Origin: Bacteriovoracaceae bacterium UBA2428
Lineage (GTDB): Bacteria > Bdellovibrionota > UBA2428
Direction of reading: 5' to 3'
Length of the DNA stretch: 32,363 bases
Assembly: GCA_002343545.1 (NCBI GenBank)
Contig: DDRA01000157.1
Location: 2,873 to 35,235 of the forward strand
The position numbers and the translations under genes were made by a program. The notes beneath the pieces are model-generated. The model ran no database searches and had not been told where the DNA came from. It was given only the letters and a program-made list of their open reading frames with translations. Shown here in pieces: positions 23,725-32,363 of this stretch. Positions within the stretch are counted from its first letter, which is position 1. Every line of letters begins with the position of its first letter.

Positions 23725-25584
23725 CTAGGCGCGAGGCCCTTCCGTTTTAGACTTCGGCATCGCGCGAGGCGCGACATCCGCGATTTTGGAAGAAATGTTC
23801 ACCTTCATCGCCGGGTTCAGATAGTAACCACGCGAGCCGTTCATGACGTAACGGCTTTCGCGAGGGTTCGGCTCGATGAGCTTCCGCAAGCGGTTGATGT
23901 TGATGTAGATGTTGTTGTCGTGCCGGAGCGGATTGTATTCCTGCTCCCAGATTTCCTTGGCGAGCTGCTCTTTGGAGAACTCGCGCCCCGGCGTTTCCGC
24001 CAGCAACAACAGGATCTTCATCAGCGTGAACTTATTATGGAACGGAATCTCGCCCAGGTGCTTCTCGCGCACGTAGTGCGAATTGCGATCGATCTCGAGG
24101 TCCACCGTCTGGTTCGGGATGAAATGGAAATCCTCGAAGAATTCGTTCACGAAGCGTTGCGAATGGGGATCGAGGCGATTGAGTTCGCTCGTCCACTCCT
24201 CGTACTTCTCGAGCTTGAAGCGCAACAGGGCGACGCGTTCCGCCGAAGCCGAGAGCTTTTCGATCATCGGCATGAGACGGTCGAGCTCCTCGGTCTTGAT
24301 CTGATTTCCGAGCTTGCGCATGAGCACAAGCTTAGCCAGGTGAGCGCGGATGACGAGACGCTCGAATCCGCCTTCTTGCGCGAGCCCCAGCATTTCTTCG
24401 ACCTTCTTAAGCGAATCCTGCAGGTAACCCGACGCGGAGTCGAGACGCGCGAGAAGCTCAAGGCAAACGGCCTGGTGACGGCGAACGTTCTGTTCGCGGT
24501 AGAAAGCCAAGGCTTCCTGGAGCATGGCACGCGCTTCTTCGTGCTGCAGCGACTCGCCGCCGCGCAAAAGCACTTCCGCCTTCAACAGGCGAAGGCGCAT
24601 GATCTCTTTGGAGTTCTTTTCCTTGATCGCGTTAAGGACGAGCTGATCGATGAGGCGGTTGGAAACGTCGAACTCGCCCCGCTTGATCGCCAGCAACGCT
24701 TGGCCGCGGAGCAAACGACGGCCGAAATAAGAGTTCTCTTCCGAGCCGACGAGTTCTTCGACCCGCTTGTAGGATTGCTCGGCGTCGCTGTATTGCCCGA
24801 GCACCGTGTAAAGCTCGGCGAGCGTCAGAAGGGAGAGGATATTGATACGGACGAAGGCGGCGCCCTTGAAGTTGTTGCTCGCGAGCTCGAGGTAGATCTT
24901 GGCTTTCGTCTTGTCTTCGAGGGCCGCGTAGCAAGTGCCGAGGGCCCACAGAGTGTAGTGGTACTTTTCGGAGTTTTTGTTTTCGCTGAGGAACTCGCGC
25001 GCCTTTTCGTAGGCGTCGATCGCGCGAACGTAGTCGCCCGTCTTGCGGTAAATGTTCCCTTCCAGGATCAGGACGTCCCCGAGCAAGAAGTTGTCGGCCA
25101 AACGTTCGGCACGCTCTTTCATGATCGAGAGATTCTCGAGGATCTCGAAGTATCGGCCTTCCTGACGCATGATCTCGGCCAGCGAGAACTCGGCCTTCAG
25201 GACCTTGGTCTCGTTGGCGAGGTTCGAGAAGATCTCGCGGGCCTGTTCAAATCCGGAACGAGCCTTGTCGTGGTTACCGAGGTAGAACCATCCCGTCGCC
25301 GTGCTGTAGATACAGTCGGCCAGGGCTTCCTTATCGGCATCCGTCGTCACTTCGAGCTTTTTGACTTCGGCGATGAGTTCCGGGAAGCGCTCGACGTTGC
25401 GGCTTTCGGCCGCTAAGCGGATGAGAAGCGCCAGGACTTCGAGACGCTCGGCCGTGCTGAGGGATTGCTTAAGAAGATTGTTGAGGCTTTGCTCGGCTTC
25501 TTTCGGCTTGCCTTCGAAGACAAGCGTACGGGCCTGAGACGTGATTAGCGTTCTCATTTTTGCGGGGCCTTGTTGAGCCGTCAT
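23725..25584 (-). CDS. TPR-repeat regulator with C-terminal OmpR-type winged helix
   Basis: 619 aa from ATG 25584, which has GGGAG about 8 bp upstream; an in-frame GTG at 25626 has a poorly placed site. Residues about 10-480 are tandem TPR-like helix pairs, for example TGDYVRAIDAYEKAREFL and LGQYSDAEQSYKRVEELV. The C-terminus (about 492-591) is a Trans_reg_C winged helix: HNKFTLMKILLLLAETPGRE, FSKEQLAKEIWE, NNIYININRLRKLIEP and RGYYLNP. It would bind DNA through the winged helix and sense protein partners through the repeats. The order is reversed compared with SARP/AfsR regulators, which start with the DNA-binding part. A 28-residue basic tail follows the winged helix. No receiver or kinase is present, so the signal is unknown. 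Confidence 0.88.
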   Translation of the reverse strand: MTAQQGPAKMRTLITSQARTLVFEGKPKEAEQSLNNLLKQSLSTAERLEVLALLIRLAAESRNVERFPELIAEVKKLEVTTDADKEALADCIYSTATGWFYLGNHDKARSGFEQAREIFSNLANETKVLKAEFSLAEIMRQEGRYFEILENLSIMKERAERLADNFLLGDVLILEGNIYRKTGDYVRAIDAYEKAREFLSENKNSEKYHYTLWALGTCYAALEDKTKAKIYLELASNNFKGAAFVRINILSLLTLAELYTVLGQYSDAEQSYKRVEELVGSEENSYFGRRLLRGQALLAIKRGEFDVSNRLIDQLVLNAIKEKNSKEIMRLRLLKAEVLLRGGESLQHEEARAMLQEALAFYREQNVRRHQAVCLELLARLDSASGYLQDSLKKVEEMLGLAQEGGFERLVIRAHLAKLVLMRKLGNQIKTEELDRLMPMIEKLSASAERVALLRFKLEKYEEWTSELNRLDPHSQRFVNEFFEDFHFIPNQTVDLEIDRNSHYVREKHLGEIPFHNKFTLMKILLLLAETPGREFSKEQLAKEIWEQEYNPLRHDNNIYININRLRKLIEPNPRESRYVMNGSRGYYLNPAMKVNISSKIADVAPRAMPKSKTEGPRA

Positions 25585-25617
25585 GCGAAGCACTCCCTTG
25601 CCTAAAGCCAGGGGGAG

Positions 25618-25646
25618 ATTTACCACACCTTAACTCGCCTCGTCAA
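25618..25646 (-). promoter_or_regulatory. possible promoter of the TPR/winged-helix gene
   Basis: Minus strand TTGACG (25641-25646), a 17-bp spacer, then GTAAAT (25618-25623) would start about 27 nt before ATG 25584. A second TTGACA lies 12 bp further upstream (25653-25658). The -10 is a weak match. Confidence 0.3.
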
Positions 25647-25752
25647 AGACTGTGTCAAAATTCAGGCACTTATGTCAGCGAACGCCGCCGGAACGCCTGC
25701 CGTTAGACTTTTTCGAAGGCGCGCGGCGATCCCCGGAATACCCAAACGAAGC

Positions 25753-26307
25753 CTAGGCTCTCCACTTAATGTTGCAACCGATACTTGGCATCTGGTTGGA
25801 ATCAATCGGCTTATTGGCCAAAAGCGCCTGGACCGCGCGTTCCAGATCCTCGCCGTTCACCGCTTTCCCATTACCCGGCCGACTCGCGTCGAACTGGCCC
25901 CGGTAGACGAGCCTCTGCGAACCATCGAAGAGGAAGAAATCGGGGGTGCAAGCCGCTCGAAAAGCCTTCGCGACGGACTGGGTTTCGTCGAAAAGATACG
26001 GAAACCCAAAACCACGCTCGCGGCTTTCCTGCTTCATCTTTTCGGGGGAATCCTCGGGATAGGCGACGGCATCGTTCGAACTGATCGCGACGACGCCGAG
26101 GCCCGCCTTCACCCAAGCGTTCGCTCGCTCCCCGAGCACGGGGTGCAAATGCTTCACGAAGGGGCAGTGGTTGCAGATGAACATAACGAGGAGGCCCTTC
26201 GACTTGGCGACGTCGTCGGACGCCACCGGGCGTCCGTCAACGTCGGGCAAACGGAAAGACGGCAACTTCGTGCCGAGTTCGATCATGACGGAAGGCGTAC
26301 GGGCCAT
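25753..26307 (-). CDS. thioredoxin-fold protein of the peroxiredoxin-like (AhpC/TSA) group
   Basis: 184 aa. LGTKLPSFRLPDVDGRPVA is the usual opening of AhpC/TSA and TlpA-like domains. The redox site is CNHCPFV, with Cys45 and Cys48 as a CxxC pair. Later blocks (VVAISSNDAVAYPEDSPEKM, FGFPYLFDETQSVAKAF, CTPDFFLFDGSQRLVYRGQF) match thioredoxin-like proteins that end in a SIGCNIKW motif, present here near the C-terminus. No signal peptide, so it is probably cytoplasmic. Likely a thiol reductase or peroxidase, with the exact substrate unknown. TAGGAG precedes ATG 26307. It follows fumC by 59 bp and may share its transcript. Confidence 0.9.
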   Translation of the reverse strand: MARTPSVMIELGTKLPSFRLPDVDGRPVASDDVAKSKGLLVMFICNHCPFVKHLHPVLGERANAWVKAGLGVVAISSNDAVAYPEDSPEKMKQESRERGFGFPYLFDETQSVAKAFRAACTPDFFLFDGSQRLVYRGQFDASRPGNGKAVNGEDLERAVQALLANKPIDSNQMPSIGCNIKWRA

Positions 26308-26355
26308 CGCAAACTCCTAAGGACCGCCAGATTCAGGCTGCCTCTACGAATGTTC

Positions 26356-26373
26356 CGAGTAGTTAGCTACTCG
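26356..26373 (-). other. stem-loop at the fumC stop codon
   Basis: CGAGTAG-CTAA-CTACTCG on the minus strand, a perfect 7-bp stem, includes the fumC stop codon. No T run follows. It could protect or process the fumC mRNA before the thioredoxin-like gene. Confidence 0.35.
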
Positions 26374-27794
26374 CGAGGATAGATCATGTCTTCGGGGCGG
26401 ACCCACTGGTCGAACTGCTCGTTCGTGAGGTGGCCGAGCTCGAGCGCCGTCTCGCGAAGGGTTTTGCCCTCTTTGTGGGCCTTCTTCGCGATCGCGGCCG
26501 CCTTGTCGTAGCCGATGTGCGTGTTGAGCGCCGTCACGAGCATGAGCGTATTCTCGAGGTGCTTGGCGATGGCCTTCTCGTCGATCTCGAGTCCGTCGAG
26601 GCAGTGGTCGACGAAAGTCGAAGCCGAGTCCGCGAGCAGACGCGCTGAATGCAAGAAGTTGTGGATCATGAGGGGCTTGAAGACGTTGAGCTCGAAGTTA
26701 CCCGAAGCGCCGCCCATGTTGATGGCGACGTCGTTGCCGAGCACCTGGCAGCAGACCATCGTCATCGACTCGCTCTGCGTGGGATTCACCTTGCCCGGCA
26801 TGATCGAGGAGCCGGGTTCGTTTTCGGGGAGTTTGAACTCGTTCAGGCCGCAGCGGGGGCCCGAGCCGAGCCAGCGCACGTCGTTGGCAATCTTCATGAA
26901 GGAGCACGCGAGGGTCTTGAGCGCGCCGTGGGCGAAGACGATCGCGTCGTGCGAAGCGAGGGCTTCGAACTTGTTGGGCGCCGTCACGAATTGGCAGCCC
27001 GAAAGCTCGGTGATCTTTTTGGCCACGAGCTCGGCGAACTTGGGGTGCGTGTTGAGACCCGTGCCGACGGCCGTGCCGCCTTGGGCGAGGTAACGAAGCT
27101 TGCCGAGGGACTGCTCGACGCGCTCGATGCCGTACTCGACTTGCGTGCGCCAACCGGAGATTTCTTGGCCGACCGTGAGGGGCGTCGCGTCCATGAGGTG
27201 GGTGCGACCGACCTTGATGACCTTGGCGAACTTCTCTTCCTTCTCCTTGAGGGCCTTTTGGAGCTTGTGCAGGCCGGGAAGGAGCTGACGCTCGACGACT
27301 TCGACCGCGGCGATGTGCATGGCCGTGGGGAAGACGTCGTTCGAGCTTTGGCTCTTGTTCACGTCGTCGTTCGGATGAACGGGCTTCTTGGAACCCATCG
27401 TACCGCCCATCATCTCGATGGCGCGGTTCGAAATGACCTCGTTCGCGTTCATGTTCGTTTGCGTGCCCGAGCCCGTTTGCCAGACGACGAGGGGGAAGTG
27501 CGAGTCGAGCTTGCCCTCGATGACTTCGTCGGCGGCCTTGCAGATGGCGTCGAACTTATCCTTGGGGAGCTTGCCGAGCTCGAAGTTCGCCTGCGCAGCG
27601 CCCTTCTTGAGGATGCCGAGGGCGCGGATGATCGGGCGGGACATGCGGTCCTCGCCGACGGGGAAGTTGATGAGCGAGCGCTGCGTTTGCGCGCCCCAGT
27701 ACTTGTCGCTCTGGACCTTCATTTCGCCCATCGTGTCGGTTTCGACGCGGGTCGGGACGTTGGAGTGGGTGTCGGAAGGAGTCTGATTTGCCAT
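26367..27794 (-). CDS. fumC: class II fumarate hydratase
   Basis: 475 aa (E. coli FumC 467). The start ATG 27794 ([10 protein letters not shown]) is taken because homology begins at [20 protein letters not shown]; the longer upstream frame has no FumC homology. The active-site blocks are [54 protein letters not shown] and the superfamily signature [15 protein letters not shown]. It interconverts fumarate and malate in the TCA cycle in the cytoplasm, without an iron-sulfur cluster. It is divergent from the receiver-PilZ gene, with 159 bp between the starts; I see no clear promoter there. Confidence 0.96.
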   Translation of the reverse strand: MANQTPSDTHSNVPTRVETDTMGEMKVQSDKYWGAQTQRSLINFPVGEDRMSRPIIRALGILKKGAAQANFELGKLPKDKFDAICKAADEVIEGKLDSHFPLVVWQTGSGTQTNMNANEVISNRAIEMMGGTMGSKKPVHPNDDVNKSQSSNDVFPTAMHIAAVEVVERQLLPGLHKLQKALKEKEEKFAKVIKVGRTHLMDATPLTVGQEISGWRTQVEYGIERVEQSLGKLRYLAQGGTAVGTGLNTHPKFAELVAKKITELSGCQFVTAPNKFEALASHDAIVFAHGALKTLACSFMKIANDVRWLGSGPRCGLNEFKLPENEPGSSIMPGKVNPTQSESMTMVCCQVLGNDVAINMGGASGNFELNVFKPLMIHNFLHSARLLADSASTFVDHCLDGLEIDEKAIAKHLENTLMLVTALNTHIGYDKAAAIAKKAHKEGKTLRETALELGHLTNEQFDQWVRPEDMIYPRE

Positions 27795-27953
27795 GGCCCC
27801 GAGGTTTAATCCCGCCTTCCCCGCCTCGCAACGGCCGACGGAGGCCTTCCGCAAAAGTCGGGCGGCGGCGCGAAGTTTCACCCCGCCGACACGGCGGGCA
27901 CACGAAATCTTCACGGACGGGGGACTCGTCTCCGGACTATCCTGAGAGGGTCG

Positions 27954-28715
27954 ATGATGAAACGAAATCAGGTTCCCGTCTTGGCTTGGAGTCCCTCTCC
28001 GGAAGGCCTCGAAGCCCTTCGCCGCAGCCTCGCGGACCACGACTTCGTGGTCGAGATCGTGAGCGAGGCCCATGATCTCGCCGACAAGCTGGCCGAGCGG
28101 ACGTGGAGCCTGCTCCTGATCGACTCCCAGTTGCCCGAACTCGACCTGCCAGACTTCGTGGAGAAGCTCCGGATGCGCTACCCCATCAAGCCCGAGATCC
28201 TCGTGCTCGGCGAACAGCCGGGACTGAGCCTGCGCGACCTGCATCACCTGGGCGTCTGGGGAACCCTCAAGAAGCCCTTCGTCGTGGAGGAATTCCTGGC
28301 GATCGCCGCGCGGCTCGTACCCGTGGCCGCCAAAACGCGCCGGCTTTCGGATCCGAGCCCCGCCGAGCGGAATGCCCTGCTCGGGAACGCGCCGCGATCG
28401 ACGAAGCGCCACTTCGACCTGCAAGCCGAAGTTCACGCGGTCGGACGGGGCGGCTTCTCGCTCTTCCTGGAACGGAGCCAGAAGATTCCCGAGGTCGGTC
28501 AAGTCGTGAAGTTCGATATCCAGCTCGCGATGCTGCCTTCGACCTCGTTGCAAGGCGAAGGGCTCGTGCGCTGGGTCTACCGCGAGAACGGGCTCTTTGG
28601 CATCGGCATCGAATTCATCCAGGTGACCGAAGACGCCGAGCAACTCGTGACGGCCTTCGCGGATCTCTTCAAGGTTCGCGCCTTCGTGCCCGTCGCCAAC
28701 CTTCCCGCCGCCTAA
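27954..28715 (+). CDS. receiver-like plus PilZ domain protein
   Basis: 253 aa. The N-terminal about 125 residues resemble a response-regulator receiver: Asp57 ([12 protein letters not shown]) and Lys107 (TLKKPF) are kept, but the acidic pair near residue 12 is replaced (AWSPSPEG), so phosphorylation is doubtful. The C-terminal part is a PilZ-like barrel ([20 protein letters not shown], then [15 protein letters not shown]). The RxxxR motif is present as R148-STK-R152, but the second c-di-GMP motif (D/N-x-S-x-x-G) reads AVGRGG, so ligand binding is uncertain. ATG 27954 or 27957 are alternatives, with GAGAGG just upstream. It may link a signal to motility or surface behaviour. It converges with glmS. 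Confidence 0.8.
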   Translation: MMKRNQVPVLAWSPSPEGLEALRRSLADHDFVVEIVSEAHDLADKLAERTWSLLLIDSQLPELDLPDFVEKLRMRYPIKPEILVLGEQPGLSLRDLHHLGVWGTLKKPFVVEEFLAIAARLVPVAAKTRRLSDPSPAERNALLGNAPRSTKRHFDLQAEVHAVGRGGFSLFLERSQKIPEVGQVVKFDIQLAMLPSTSLQGEGLVRWVYRENGLFGIGIEFIQVTEDAEQLVTAFADLFKVRAFVPVANLPAA

Positions 28716-28745
28716 AGGCGCCTCACAAAACGAGCGCCCGCCGCG

Positions 28746-30635
28746 TCACTCCACGGTGACAGACTTGGCGAGGTTGCGGGGCTTGTCGATGTCGCATTCC
28801 AGGTGCTTCGCGAGGCCGTACGAAATCAACTGGAGCGGTAGGACGTAGAGCAAGGGCGCGAGCGCCCAATCCGTCGCCGGCATGCCGATGTACTCGTCGC
28901 AAAGTGCCTTGAAGTTCTTGTTCGACTCTTCGCCGATCCCGATGATGTAGCCCTTCCGACTGCGGATCTCTTCGAGGTTGGAAAGCGTCTTGGGGAGCAG
29001 GTCGTCGCTCGGCCCGAGGACGATCGTCGCGAGGCGTTCGTCGACGAGAGCGATGGGGCCGTGCTTGAGCTCGCCCGCGGCGTAGCCCTCGGCGTGGCGG
29101 TAGCTGATCTCCTTCAGCTTGAGCGCACCCTCGAGCGCGAGGGGATACATCGCGCCGCGCCCCACGAAGAGAATCGTTTTCTTGTCGGCCAAGCGCGCGC
29201 CGAGGTCCATGTAGGATTGCGCACGGGCCAGGATCTGCTCCATGTCGTGGGGCAAACGCGCGAAGGGCGCCGGATCCGCCTTGAAACCGCGCAAGCGCGC
29301 GATGTCCTGGGCGAGCGCGGCGAGCACGACGAGCTGGGCCGTGAAGGCTTTCGTCGAAGCGACGCCGATCTCGGGACCGGCCTTCGTCGGGTACTGAAAG
29401 CTGGACTCGCGCATGATCGTCGAGCCCGGCACGTTGCAGACCGAGAAGGTCGTCACGCCCATCTCGTTGGCGAGACGCAGGGCCGCCAAGGTGTCGGCCG
29501 TCTCGCCGGACTGGCTGATGACCCCGAGCACGGTGCCCGGCTCGAGGATCGGGGAGCGGTAACGGAACTCGCTGGCGAGATCGACCTCGACGGGAATGCG
29601 CGCCCAGCGTTCGAGGAAGTACTTTCCGACCATGGCGGCGTAGTAAGCCGTGCCGCAGGCGACGAGGTAGACCTTCTTGCAGTTCTTCCAAAGGACTTCG
29701 TGGGCCTTCGGATGGTCCCAGATGAAGGGGTCGCCCGCTTCCTGGGGCAAGCGGCCGGAAAGAGTGTCGGCGACCACGAGCGGCTGCTGGTGGATCTCCT
29801 TGAGCATGAAATGCTCGTAGCCTTCCTTTTCGACTTCCTGAGCGGACCAGTTGATCGTTTCGAACTTGGGCGTGCTCGCCTTGCCGCTCGCGGGATCGAT
29901 GTAGCGGTAGCCTTCCGCCGAAGCCTCGACGATGGCGCCGTGGGGGACGAAGCTCACTTCGCGCGTGTGCCGGATGAGCGCGTGCAGGTCGCTCGCGATC
30001 AGGGAGCCGTGGGGCGTGCGACCCACGACCATCGGCGCGCCGCTTTGCACGCCGAAGAGGTAGCCCGGCAAGCCTTTCACCATGAAGAGGATCGCGTAGT
30101 GTCCGTCGACCTGGCGCATGGACTGGCGCAAAGCTTCCAGAACGATGTCGCGCTTGCGCTCCGTGGGAAGATCCAGAAAGTCCTTGCCGGAGGCTTCCTT
30201 TTCTTTCTGCACGTGCCATTCGCGGTTGGACTCGATGAGACGAGCGAAGACTTCGGTGTCCGTCTGCGAATGGAAGGCGACGCCCTGCTCCTGGAAAGCC
30301 GAACGCAGATGGGCGTGGTTCTCGATGATGCCGTTGTGCACGAGTACGGTCAGGCCGGTGAGATGCGGGTGCGCGTTCACCTCGTTCGGGACGCCGTGGG
30401 TCGCCCAACGGGTATGGGCGATGCCCTGGGTTTCGGTCTGGCCGACGTCCTGGGTCGCCTTGCGCAGCTCAGCGACGACGCCGACGCAGCGGCGGACCAC
30501 GAAGTTCGCCGTGTCATCCTTGGGGTAAAGCGCGAAGCCGGCCGAGTCGTAACCGCGGTATTCCAAACGCGACAGACCGTCCACCAGGAGGTCCTTGACC
30601 TTTTCACGACCGACGTAACCAACGATTCCGCACAT
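28746..30635 (-). CDS. glmS: glutamine-fructose-6-phosphate aminotransferase (isomerising)
   Basis: 629 aa (E. coli 609). It starts MCGIVGYVGREKVKDLL, where Cys2 becomes the N-terminal glutaminase nucleophile after Met removal. The RLEYRGYDSAGFAL, HTRWATHGVPNEVNAHPH and HNGIIENHAHLR blocks complete the class II amidotransferase domain. Two SIS domains follow (ACGTAYYAAMVGKYFLE and SQSGETADTLAAL in the first), ending with the canonical KPRNLAKSVTVE. It makes glucosamine-6-phosphate for peptidoglycan and LPS. The start at ATG 30635 is set by Cys2. It follows glmU by 11 bp, so the two form an operon. No glmS ribozyme fits in that gap. Confidence 0.96.
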   Translation of the reverse strand: MCGIVGYVGREKVKDLLVDGLSRLEYRGYDSAGFALYPKDDTANFVVRRCVGVVAELRKATQDVGQTETQGIAHTRWATHGVPNEVNAHPHLTGLTVLVHNGIIENHAHLRSAFQEQGVAFHSQTDTEVFARLIESNREWHVQKEKEASGKDFLDLPTERKRDIVLEALRQSMRQVDGHYAILFMVKGLPGYLFGVQSGAPMVVGRTPHGSLIASDLHALIRHTREVSFVPHGAIVEASAEGYRYIDPASGKASTPKFETINWSAQEVEKEGYEHFMLKEIHQQPLVVADTLSGRLPQEAGDPFIWDHPKAHEVLWKNCKKVYLVACGTAYYAAMVGKYFLERWARIPVEVDLASEFRYRSPILEPGTVLGVISQSGETADTLAALRLANEMGVTTFSVCNVPGSTIMRESSFQYPTKAGPEIGVASTKAFTAQLVVLAALAQDIARLRGFKADPAPFARLPHDMEQILARAQSYMDLGARLADKKTILFVGRGAMYPLALEGALKLKEISYRHAEGYAAGELKHGPIALVDERLATIVLGPSDDLLPKTLSNLEEIRSRKGYIIGIGEESNKNFKALCDEYIGMPATDWALAPLLYVLPLQLISYGLAKHLECDIDKPRNLAKSVTVE

Positions 30636-30646
30636 ACGCTTCGTCC

Positions 30647-32080
30647 TTACTTTCCAGAACCCGAGGGTTTCTTCTTCTTGTCCAGGAGACGCTTGGCGTA
30701 CTCCGGCTTGATAACGAGATTGGCCCGCGCCAACGCGAGGGCGCCGGACGGGATGTCTTGCGTGACGGCGGTGCCGGACGCGATGTAGGCATCGTCGCCG
30801 ATCACGACGGGCGCGATGAGCTGGGTGTCGCTGCCGACGAAGGCGCGCGCGCCGACTTTCGTTCGGTGCTTCTGGAAACCGTCGTAGTTGCACGTGATCG
30901 TGCCGCAACCGATGTTGGCTTCTTCGCCGATCTCGGCATCGCCGAGGTAGGTGAGATGCGCGGCCTTGGCGTTCTTGCCGAAACGGGTTTTCTTGGTTTC
31001 GACGAAGTTGCCGATGCGGACGCCTTCCTCGAGCTCGGTGCCCGGGCGCAGGTGCGCGAGCGGCCCCACCGAGGACCTCACGCCCACGGTCGACTCGCGG
31101 ATGACGCAGCCCCAGAGGATTTTGGCGTTCTGCCTGACGATGGCTTTCTCGAGGAGCACTTGCCCCTCGATGACGACGCCGGCCTCGATGACGCTGTCGC
31201 CGAGGATGGAGACGCCGGGCCCGATCGTGCAGCTACCGTGAAACTGCGCGCGCGCCGACACGAACGCGGAAGCGGGATCCCGGAAGTCCACGCCCTTCTC
31301 CTCGCAGAGGGCGCGTTGCAGACGGCTCTGCGCGATACGGCGCGCCTGGGCGAGCTCCCAAGTCGTGTTGACGCCCATGAGATCGTTCGGGGCGCGGACG
31401 AGCATGGCTTCGGAGCGACGGCCCGGCTTCGCGCCGAGAAGGTCGGTCAAGTAGAACTCGCCTTGGGCGTTGCCGCTCTGGAGCGAGGAGATTTCGCGGG
31501 TCAGGAGCTCGGCGCTAAAATAGTAAACGCCGCCGTTCACTTCGCGGATGCGCTTTTCGTCCGCGCTCGCGTCGGCTTCCTCGCGGATGCCCGTGAAGAC
31601 CCCCGTCTCGTCGCGCAGGATGCGACCGAGGCCCTTGGGATTCGACGTGCGGAAAGAGAGACAAGCGGAACTCGCGCGTTCGGCGCGACAGGTCTTGGCG
31701 AAGCGCTCGATCGTCGTTCCGCGGATGAGCGGAAGGTCGCCGTTCAGGACGATGATCTCTTCGGACTTCGAGACGGCGTGCCCCGCTCCCTCGATCGCGC
31801 GGCGAACGGCGTCGCCGGTTCCGCGGGGAGGATCTTGGGTCACGAAGAGAACCTGGCTCTCGAAGCGGGCCGCACCCATCTCGCGCTTCGCCGCCTCGCT
31901 GAGCGCGAGCTTGACGTCGGCGCCGCGGTAACCCACGACCACGACGATCTTGTCGCAACACGAAGCGAGGGCGCGGAAGGGCGCCATGCAAAGGGGCTCG
32001 TCATTGACGTCGAAGAGAACTTTCGGCGTCTCGCTCTTCATGCGAGTGCCGCGACCGGCCGCTAGGAGAATTCCAACCAT
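30647..32080 (-). CDS. glmU: bifunctional GlmU (GlcN-1-P acetyltransferase/UDP-GlcNAc pyrophosphorylase)
   Basis: 477 aa (E. coli 456). The N-terminal uridyltransferase has GILLAAGRGTRMKSETPKVL, VLNGDLPLI and EVNGGVYYFSAELL. The C-terminal left-handed beta-helix acetyltransferase has repeated hexapeptides (for example GPGVSILGDSVIEAGVVIEG), then RIGNFVETKKTRFG and ANIGCGTITCNYDG. It makes UDP-GlcNAc, the precursor for peptidoglycan and lipid A, from GlmM product with acetyl-CoA and UTP. Lys/Ser-rich residues at the C-terminus (LLDKKKKPSGSGK) are extra. ATG 32080 is 18 bp from the divergent Ppx/GppA gene. Confidence 0.95.
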   Translation of the reverse strand: MVGILLAAGRGTRMKSETPKVLFDVNDEPLCMAPFRALASCCDKIVVVVGYRGADVKLALSEAAKREMGAARFESQVLFVTQDPPRGTGDAVRRAIEGAGHAVSKSEEIIVLNGDLPLIRGTTIERFAKTCRAERASSACLSFRTSNPKGLGRILRDETGVFTGIREEADASADEKRIREVNGGVYYFSAELLTREISSLQSGNAQGEFYLTDLLGAKPGRRSEAMLVRAPNDLMGVNTTWELAQARRIAQSRLQRALCEEKGVDFRDPASAFVSARAQFHGSCTIGPGVSILGDSVIEAGVVIEGQVLLEKAIVRQNAKILWGCVIRESTVGVRSSVGPLAHLRPGTELEEGVRIGNFVETKKTRFGKNAKAAHLTYLGDAEIGEEANIGCGTITCNYDGFQKHRTKVGARAFVGSDTQLIAPVVIGDDAYIASGTAVTQDIPSGALALARANLVIKPEYAKRLLDKKKKPSGSGK

Positions 32081-32098
32081 CCGACTAAACTACGCCCG

Positions 32099-32363
32099 AT
32101 GCGCGCCGTCGTCGATATCGGAAGTAACTCCGTCAAATTCACCGTGGCCCGGGTCGAACGCGACGCGCCGGTCGTCCTGGGATCGGGGTCCTGGATCACC
32201 CGACTCGGCTCCGGATCGGCCCAGCGCCGACTTTTGCCCGAAGCTGTCGCGAAAACGAGACACGCCCTCGACGAAATCAACACAGCCCTGCGAGGCTTCC
32301 GCGACGAGCACGGCGCGCCCGAGGTCAAAATCGTCGCGACTTCCGCGGTGCGGGACGCCACCA
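32099..32363 (+). CDS. Ppx/GppA exopolyphosphatase-family protein (partial, 5' end)
   Basis: The first 88 codons from ATG 32099 run off the window. MRAVVDIGSNSVKFTVARV is the ASKHA-fold phosphate-1 motif of Ppx/GppA phosphatases ('iDiGSNsvrl.v'), and VKIVATSAVRDAT matches the 'atsAvReA' block that follows in this family. Members hydrolyse polyphosphate or convert pppGpp to ppGpp; the portion seen cannot tell which. It is transcribed away from glmU with 18 bp between the start codons, so its promoter must lie within glmU's 5' coding region, or the reverse. Confidence 0.88.
   Translation, partial: MRAVVDIGSNSVKFTVARVERDAPVVLGSGSWITRLGSGSAQRRLLPEAVAKTRHALDEINTALRGFRDEHGAPEVKIVATSAVRDAT

Noticed and set aside
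26649..27809. 386-aa open frame antisense to fumC
   Set aside because: Fully covered by fumC with its complete signature motifs; low-complexity translation rich in Val, Glu and Arg.
27795..28643. 283-residue N-terminal extension of FumC
   Set aside because: FumC homology begins just after ATG 27794, and the extension is antisense to the receiver-PilZ gene.
30636..30646. possible glmS ribozyme or riboswitch before glmS
   Set aside because: Only 11 bp separate glmU and glmS, and nothing in the flanking sequence folds as the known ribozyme.
29061..30788. 575-aa open frame antisense to glmS
   Set aside because: glmS is unambiguous on the other strand; the antisense translation has no family features.
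1..32363. CRISPR arrays, insertion sequences, prophage genes
   Set aside because: I saw no regularly spaced direct repeats, transposase, integrase or phage structural genes on either strand.

Overview
The window looks like the chromosome of a GC-rich Gram-negative bacterium. Signs are a lipoprotein with a lipobox, a predicted outer-membrane barrel, an IHF-type nucleoid protein, EpmA for EF-P modification, and a sigma54-type enhancer-binding protein. A PrkA kinase, a TPR/winged-helix regulator and many small secreted orphans next to housekeeping genes recall Bdellovibrionota (Bdellovibrio relatives). That placement is an inference from gene content, not a measured affiliation. No phage, transposon, CRISPR or rRNA was seen. 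Coding density is high, and most spaces between genes are under 150 bp.

Layout. 1-8.5 kb: the 3' end of an unrecognised gene, a DUF72 protein, tRNA-Lys(TTT) on the minus strand, a glyoxalase-fold protein and an NtrC-type regulator. On the minus strand follow epmA, an unknown 136-aa protein with its own terminator, and an IHF-like gene. On the plus strand are a repeat-rich alpha-helical protein, prmA and dcd, closed by a strong bidirectional terminator. 8.5-15.4 kb: an all-minus block of six mostly exported, unrecognised proteins. It holds a papain-like protease, a small protein with a Gly/Cys/Ser heptad tail, and a four-gene envelope set (668-aa coiled-coil protein, membrane-anchored 165-aa protein, lipoprotein, 350-aa secreted protein). 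The four-gene set is preceded by a good sigma54-type -24/-12 element. This is the most novel part of the window. 15.4-20.3 kb: a beta-CASP metallo-beta-lactamase RNase-like protein, coaBC, an outer-membrane protein, a SnoaL-like protein and an AraC regulator. 20.3-23.7 kb (minus): a 37-aa extremely basic protein, rpsR, prkA and the AraC gene in a row, with a secreted 180-aa orphan upstream. 23.7-32.4 kb: a TPR + winged-helix regulator, a thioredoxin-like protein, fumC, a receiver-PilZ protein, the glmU-glmS pair for UDP-GlcNAc synthesis, and the start of a Ppx/GppA phosphatase.

How they fit together. The housekeeping genes cover translation (tRNA-Lys, EpmA, PrmA, S18 and perhaps the 37-aa basic protein), nucleotide and cofactor supply (Dcd, CoaBC), the TCA cycle (FumC) and envelope precursor supply (GlmU, GlmS). 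Regulation is represented by the NtrC-type activator, the AraC protein, the TPR-wHTH protein, the PilZ protein and the PrkA kinase. The 8.5-15.4 kb block is the best candidate for an undescribed system. Its function cannot be read from sequence alone.
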